64,000 bases of DNA, from the NCBI GenBank assembly GCA_977006965.1, contig OZ345378.1, positions 2,170,001-2,234,000 of the forward strand, written 5' to 3'. The notes below the pieces were generated by a model. That model was not told the DNA's origin, did not search any database, and saw only the letters and a list, made by a program, of their open reading frames with translations. This document shows, in pieces, positions 59,998 through 64,000 of the stretch (position 1 is its first letter; every line of letters starts with the position of its first letter). The stretch is from Phymatolithon calcareum. Taxonomy: Eukaryota > Rhodophyta > Florideophyceae > Hapalidiales. A program made the translations under genes and the position numbers.

Positions 59998-60090
59998 GGT
60001 GCGAGAGTGAACGGAGTGCGATATCGGATGGTTGCGGCAGCGAGATCGGGGTGGGAGGTTCGGAACGAGACGATGTGCGCGATAGGCACG

Positions 60091-60227
60091 GTGGGTGGGT
60101 GGGTCGGTGGGTGGGTGGGTCGGTGGGTGGGTTCGGTACAGTACAATGCAATGCAGTGCAGTGCAGTACAGAAGCAGGCAGGTACAGTAGGCAAACAAGC
60201 AAGCAAGCAAGGATCGATCGATCGATG
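60091..60227. repeat. Minisatellite/microsatellite cluster (GGTGGGTC, CAAG, GATC)
   Basis: Degenerate GGTGGGT/GGGTCGGT repeats at 60091-60136, a GTGCA/ATGCA run near 60144-60166, AAGC repeats at 60194-60212 and GATC repeats at 60212-60227. Confidence 0.8.
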
Positions 60228-60811
60228 ACGGCAATCACACAAAAGGAGTCGTGGCGGGCGAGAGAAAGCTGAAAGCGGCATTCAGCGCGCGGCAATGGCG
60301 CATCCAATTGGAATCTCCGATCTATCGATCTATCATACTGCCTTGCTGTATGTGGCCCTCATGCGATATTTACAGTTCTCAAATTAAGCTCCTTTGATAC
60401 TGTTTCATCGCACGGCACGTACTGCCCGCTGCGTCCGCGACGACAGCGTCCACGACGACACGGACGCGACCATGCGCGCCGACGGTGTGTGTATGAAAGA
60501 CTTAATTCGCCTACTCCGCTGCCATAGTCCACTTCTCCGCCCTCTCCATTGTACTGCACTGTACAGTACAGTGGCAGTGTACTGTAGTGTAGAGTGGAGG
60601 GGCATGCGAATTCCTACGCCTCGACTGCCGCTTGTACTGGACTGCATTGACCAGCAGAGTCAGTGGGTGGTGGAGGTTGGGGATGGTGGTGCGAGTGCGG
60701 GTGCGGACAGTGAAAAGTTGATTTTGCCTCCTCGCGACCGATTGATTGCAAGCAATAATATAAAAAGTCGCGGCAAATTGTTGGCACCCCCGAAGCACTA
60801 TCAAAGTACTG

Positions 60812-60823
60812 TACTGTACAGTA
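60812..60823. repeat. TACTGTACAGTA palindrome (copy 4)
   Basis: Exact copy, preceded by an overlapping GTACT unit and followed by TCATATAG, giving an ATCAT string next to it. Confidence 0.9.
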
Positions 60824-61024
60824 TCATATAGTAGTGCACTATACAGCAGTGCATGCAAAAGGAAGCAGCGCAATAATTTTGTCGATGTCAATACTGTATC
60901 ATACTGTACATCACTGATCGATCGAAAGTGCATGCACTCAATTCTGCTCTGTGTCCAATACTGTACCGTGTACACAGTACTGTATGCCTCCTATGCTTCC
61001 AAAATGGAGGCAGCAGCAGTCAAG

Positions 61025-61072
61025 GCAGCAGAAGCAGAAGCAGAAGCAGAAGCAGCGCAATCTGGCGCAGGC

Positions 61073-61109
<37 letters not shown>

Positions 61110-61369
61110 GCTTGGATCTACAGTACAGTACTGTACAGTAATTTAACGCGGCCTTGTGCGCAGAGTCCAGACGGGCAACAAAGCGATGTCCGTCATTCTG
61201 GCACTTTTCGCACGGCATGGCCCCCACCATTCCCTGACCACCGCACCCACCCATGCACCCACGAACGGGCCGACTGCCGACTGACTGACTGACTGACTGA
61301 CTGACACCGCCGCTCGCTCTCGCGCTGCATGCCGAAAACTCTCGCACAGCACAGCACAGCACAGCACAG
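61025..61369. repeat. Microsatellite cluster (GCAGAA, GCTT, GACT, CAGCA)
   Basis: GCAGAA repeats at about 61025-61056, GCTT repeats at 61073-61110, GACT repeats at 61279-61304 and ACAGC repeats at 61346-61369. Confidence 0.85.
61129..61140. repeat. TACTGTACAGTA palindrome (copy 5)
   Basis: Exact copy inside a longer run of GTACA/GTACT pentamers that starts right after the GCTT microsatellite. Confidence 0.9.
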
Positions 61370-61382
61370 TACAGCCTTTTCC

Positions 61383-61394
61383 TACTGTACAGTA
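61383..61394. repeat. TACTGTACAGTA palindrome (copy 6)
   Basis: Exact copy, 13 bp after the ACAGC microsatellite. Confidence 0.9.
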
Positions 61395-63035
61395 CTGCAC
61401 GCGTGCGTCTCCCCCGCTCTCCCCGATCTGTCCCGTCCTTTGCATGACGTTGGCAACTCCAACTGCTCCGCTCTGACTCGTGTTTCTTGCGCCTAGTAAT
61501 TTAACCATCTCCACCAGCCCTGCGCTCATCCATGCCTCCTCCCTCATCCCCTCGCGAACCTGCTGTGCGTATGACGGTACAACCACGACGCTGCCCAGTT
61601 TAGGGAATGTATAGAACGCTCACAGCATCCATTCCACTTGCAACCACGCTCCCCACTTCGTCCATCTTCGTCATCACACATTCTCGCGCTTCCATGCACT
61701 AAAGTACTTACAGTATGTCCTCACTTTCAACTCGTCCGACAACGCTTCGCGCACAGCAGCGACGTCACAAGTCCCAACACTGAGAGTGACACACCTCCGC
61801 GGCACAAGTCGATTCACCACCACGTGTAGTCGTGTACAACATCTGCGAGCGGCCATAAAACACACACTACGTCCAACTCCTCCCAGCAACTTGACATCAT
61901 CCAAGCCTTTCCCATCCCCCTGTCACACCCGATGCTACTTTTAGGCCTCCACTCACCTCCCTTCACCAGTCTGGCCCGCGGAAATGCACATCGTGTCACC
62001 ATCTGTCTCCCACTCCGCATTTCTCCCACTCCGAGTGTAATCCCTGCCCCCACTTAACGCGCCAGGAACAACTACCGCACGTACTCCCATCCCCCGGTTT
62101 GCCCGACTTGAATGAATGCACCACTCCGTCCACCATTGCTTGCTTAATTCCTCTCACCTACACGTTACGTCCATCTGGGCACATGCCAAATTCTTGCACC
62201 ATTAACAAAACGCATATACACTACTGCACCGTATCTTCAACGAGTACCATCAAATCTGATGACCCTACACCCTCCGCATTCGCAATGCCGGCAATACAAG
62301 TTGCACGTTCGGAATTCTGCCCTTTCGGCCAACAGTGACCAGTGCAGAATCATTGATGAACTGTACATGCTGCGTACGATTATGTAAAAATTCTAAGCAG
62401 TAAAGTATGTATACGTTCTGCAGCGTCATCGCTTGTAAACCCCCCCGTTTCCGAGTCGCTTTCCGTGCCTTCGACGCAAAGTCAAGCGCTCGGAGCTTTG
62501 CAATTAATTTAGCGATACATACATAGGGATGTGTGCCATTGAGCGTCACCATGCCCGCGTGCAGAAGAGCTGACAACCCTAATCTGTGAACACATATCTG
62601 CCCTGCCGTCCAGTCCTCAAAATTAGACGCATTTACTGAATCTGTAAAAGTGAGTATGTTTGAGCCTAACCTCGCGGGAAGAGGCCGTCTGGCCCGGTGT
62701 GCGAGCTGTTTGACCCGGTGCCCGAAAGATGAGGTCTTCCTGATTTTCCTCCGCACTTGAACAGCAAGCGCAACTTGTTCGACTTCGAGATGCTCGTATA
62801 TTTATTTGAAAACCTCTTTTTGACGGCGTTGCAATTGCCGCTCTTCGTCAAATACGCAGATTATCTCTCGCTGTGAGGTCGGAAACCGGTTCTGCTAGTA
62901 AAGACGGCTGTGCCGATGAAAGGCATGAATAAGCATGGAGAGATTGCTTGCTTTCACGCAGATAAAAATTCCAAGTTTGGCACACAGTATTCAAAAAACC
63001 TGTTTTTCGCTTCTCCGGTATGAAACAAATGCACA

Positions 63036-63127
63036 GTCTCCATAGCTCAGCTGGTTAGCCCTCGTGGCACAACCAGAGCGCGGGACTGTTAATCTCGAGG
63101 CCGAGGGTTCGATCCCCTCTGGGGACG
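63036..63127 (+). tRNA. tRNA-Asn(GTT) with an 18-nt insertion in the D-loop
   Basis: The acceptor stem GTCTCCA (63036-63042) pairs with TGGGGAC (63120-63126), with discriminator G63127. The D-stem is GCTC/GAGC (63045-63048 and 63076-63079). The anticodon stem is CGGGA/TCTCG with loop CTGTTAA, anticodon GTT at 63088-63090. The T-arm is GAGGG-TTCGATC-CCCTC. The D-loop is 27 nt instead of about 9. Removing 18 nt gives an ordinary 74-nt tRNA-Asn. In the precursor CTGGTT (63051-63056) can pair with AACCAG (63071-63076), and an inner GCC/GGC pair is possible, a layout like the bulge-helix-bulge substrate of tRNA endonuclease. The A box (63043-63054) and B box (63106-63116) are intact, and a T7 run at 63135-63141 follows as pol III terminator. 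There is no anticodon-loop intron. Confidence 0.92.
63058..63075 (+). other. Probable D-loop (ectopic) tRNA intron
   Basis: 18 extra nucleotides (exact boundaries uncertain by a few bases) between AGCTGGTTA and the D-stem 3' strand GAGC. They are self-complementary with the flanking exon, as expected for an excised element and not for a random insertion. D-loop introns are established in nuclear tRNA genes of the red alga Cyanidioschyzon merolae. Confidence 0.75.
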
Positions 63128-63134
63128 TGCAAAA

Positions 63135-63141
63135 TTTTTTT
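63135..63141 (+). terminator. RNA polymerase III terminator of tRNA-Asn
   Basis: Seven consecutive T, beginning eight bases after the last tRNA base. Confidence 0.85.
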
Positions 63142-64000
63142 CCAATTCCGTTTTCACAGGTGCTGACCGGTGACCGGCGCCGTCTCCTTTTGGCACCCAC
63201 TTTGATTCAAGCATATCAATAAAGCCAACGCGATCGACTTGATCACAACTCGCGCTCCTGTATTAACACGCAATTCAAGCATTCCTGAGATCTCGTTGTT
63301 AATAACGAGGTCTTTAGTATCGTATTTGCTACTTTCGAAAAAGTCGAATTGAGAACGGACATAGATTTCCAAATAACAAGCACATTAATAAAAACAGAAT
63401 AGACTGGAGAGCAGAACGGTAAGATTTTCTTTGCCCGCAGACGTCGTGGGGAGGGATTGAAGGCGGTCAAAAAAGAAATTTGGCGCGGAACTGACCGGCT
63501 ATATATAGCAGGGGTCAAAAACACATAATGTTGAATTTTCACCAATTAAAACAATTTGGTTGTCCAGCAATCATAAGTATAATTCACCTAAAACCCCTCG
63601 TCATCTTTGTGAAGACTAACAAGTAATTATTACTTTGTTGCTGACCAGATTTGAGTCGAAATTGAATTTTCTTTCATAAAAATTCTCACTTTTGTCGAGT
63701 CATTTTGCTCGCACTGGCACTGCCACGAAAGAGTACGAGTTGTGCTGTGGGCTATACGATGCTCTCCCTCTCCGAAAAAGTACTGTAGCAATATCTAGTT
63801 CGAAGTTTAGGGAGGAACAAATTCTGCTTTTTTCTTTCGGACAAAAGCAGAACCCAGTTTGCGATCGCAAATTGTGTGGTAAATCTCCCCGTCCGTAGTC
63901 TGCAAGAAGGATACAGTCGATCCTCAATTTTTGAATCTCCTATTTTTTAATATTCTCGATTTGTTGAATACGGAATGACTATCCCAAGTCGGTTTCGCTA
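63142..64000. other. Spacer after tRNA-Asn with promoter-like motifs
   Basis: No recognisable gene. A hairpin at 63289-63312 (9-bp arms, one G-T pair) and an E2F-like plus TATA-like combination at 63479-63509 are the only visible elements. Confidence 0.5.
63479..63509 (+). promoter_or_regulatory. E2F-like site followed by TATA-like palindrome
   Basis: TTTGGCGC (63479-63486) matches the TTTSSCGC E2F consensus, and GCTATATATAGC (63498-63509) is a perfect 12-bp palindrome with a TATA core 11 bp further on. The spacing resembles a core promoter, but I find no convincing downstream gene within the window; one may begin beyond 64000. Confidence 0.35.

Larger units (their letters stand above)
59998..63035. 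other. Repeat-rich spacer
   Basis: No recognisable gene; the many open frames translate simple repeats. Tandem repeats fill much of 60091-61369 and three exact TACTGTACAGTA copies lie at 60812, 61129 and 61383. The TATCATAC string recurs at 60822 and 60898. An inverted repeat TTTGACG...CGTCAAA spans 62819-62852. The part from 61400 to 63035 is largely featureless, with C-rich + strand sequence to about 62100. Confidence 0.6.

Noticed and set aside
60007-61586. Overlapping frames on both strands rich in VGGWVGG, LACLLAC or SQSVSQS
   Set aside because: They translate microsatellites; reading in all frames gives similar repetitive peptides.
62991-63200. Minus-strand 69-aa open frame containing GIEPSASRLTVPRSGCATRANQL
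   Set aside because: It is the antisense translation of the tRNA-Asn gene; such tRNA shadows are a common annotation artefact.

Overview
This window looks like nuclear DNA of a eukaryote, most probably a red alga of the florideophyte type (Chondrus-like). Supporting signs are long single-exon genes separated by kilobase-scale gene-poor spacers, an ER BiP ending in RDEL, an SPX-SLC13 phosphate carrier, DUF563/GT61 and GT11-like glycosyltransferases, and a tRNA gene carrying an insertion in its D-loop. D-loop tRNA introns are known from the red alga Cyanidioschyzon. The organism call is an inference; no rRNA or organelle marker is present to settle it.

Layout. 1-3049 has no recognisable gene. 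BiP (3050-5056,+) is followed by a spacer rich in foldback hairpins and then a PH-domain AGC kinase (7191-9461,-). A 7.5-kb spacer (9462-16925) holds more hairpins and a 109-bp tandem duplication. Two paralogous, mostly disordered proteins of unknown function (16926-18446,+ and 22351-23430,+) flank another hairpin-bearing spacer that includes a perfect 67-bp palindrome. From 25 to 59 kb the window is gene-rich: a coiled-coil protein (25290,+), a NAK-family endocytic kinase (26581,-), a GT61 glycosyltransferase (28964,+), DNA polymerase delta subunit 3 (30935,-), an SPX-SLC13 transporter (34233,+), a GIGYF-like GYF protein (37315,+), a signal-peptide/coiled-coil/multi-TM protein (42883,+), an XRN1 exonuclease with one well-supported intron (46794-51573,-), a GT11-like glycosyltransferase (54028,+), GET4 (56089,-), and two tail-to-tail, distantly similar hemerythrin-like proteins (57598,+ and 58816,-). 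60-61.4 kb is dense in microsatellites. A tRNA-Asn(GTT) gene lies at 63036-63127.

Functional themes. Most genes are housekeeping: ER folding (BiP), tail-anchored protein targeting (GET4), replication (POLD3, with an E2F-like site about 100 bp upstream), 5'-3' mRNA decay (XRN1), translational repression (GIGYF-like with an eIF4E/4EHP-binding motif), endocytosis (NAK kinase), phosphate transport and glycan synthesis. They do not form an operon-like system.

The most unusual signals are outside the proteins: the D-loop-interrupted tRNA, numerous nearly loopless inverted repeats of unrelated sequence (many centred on ATCAT), and six exact copies of the 12-bp palindrome TACTGTACAGTA, all intergenic. 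All coordinates and motifs were read by eye; no database search was run.
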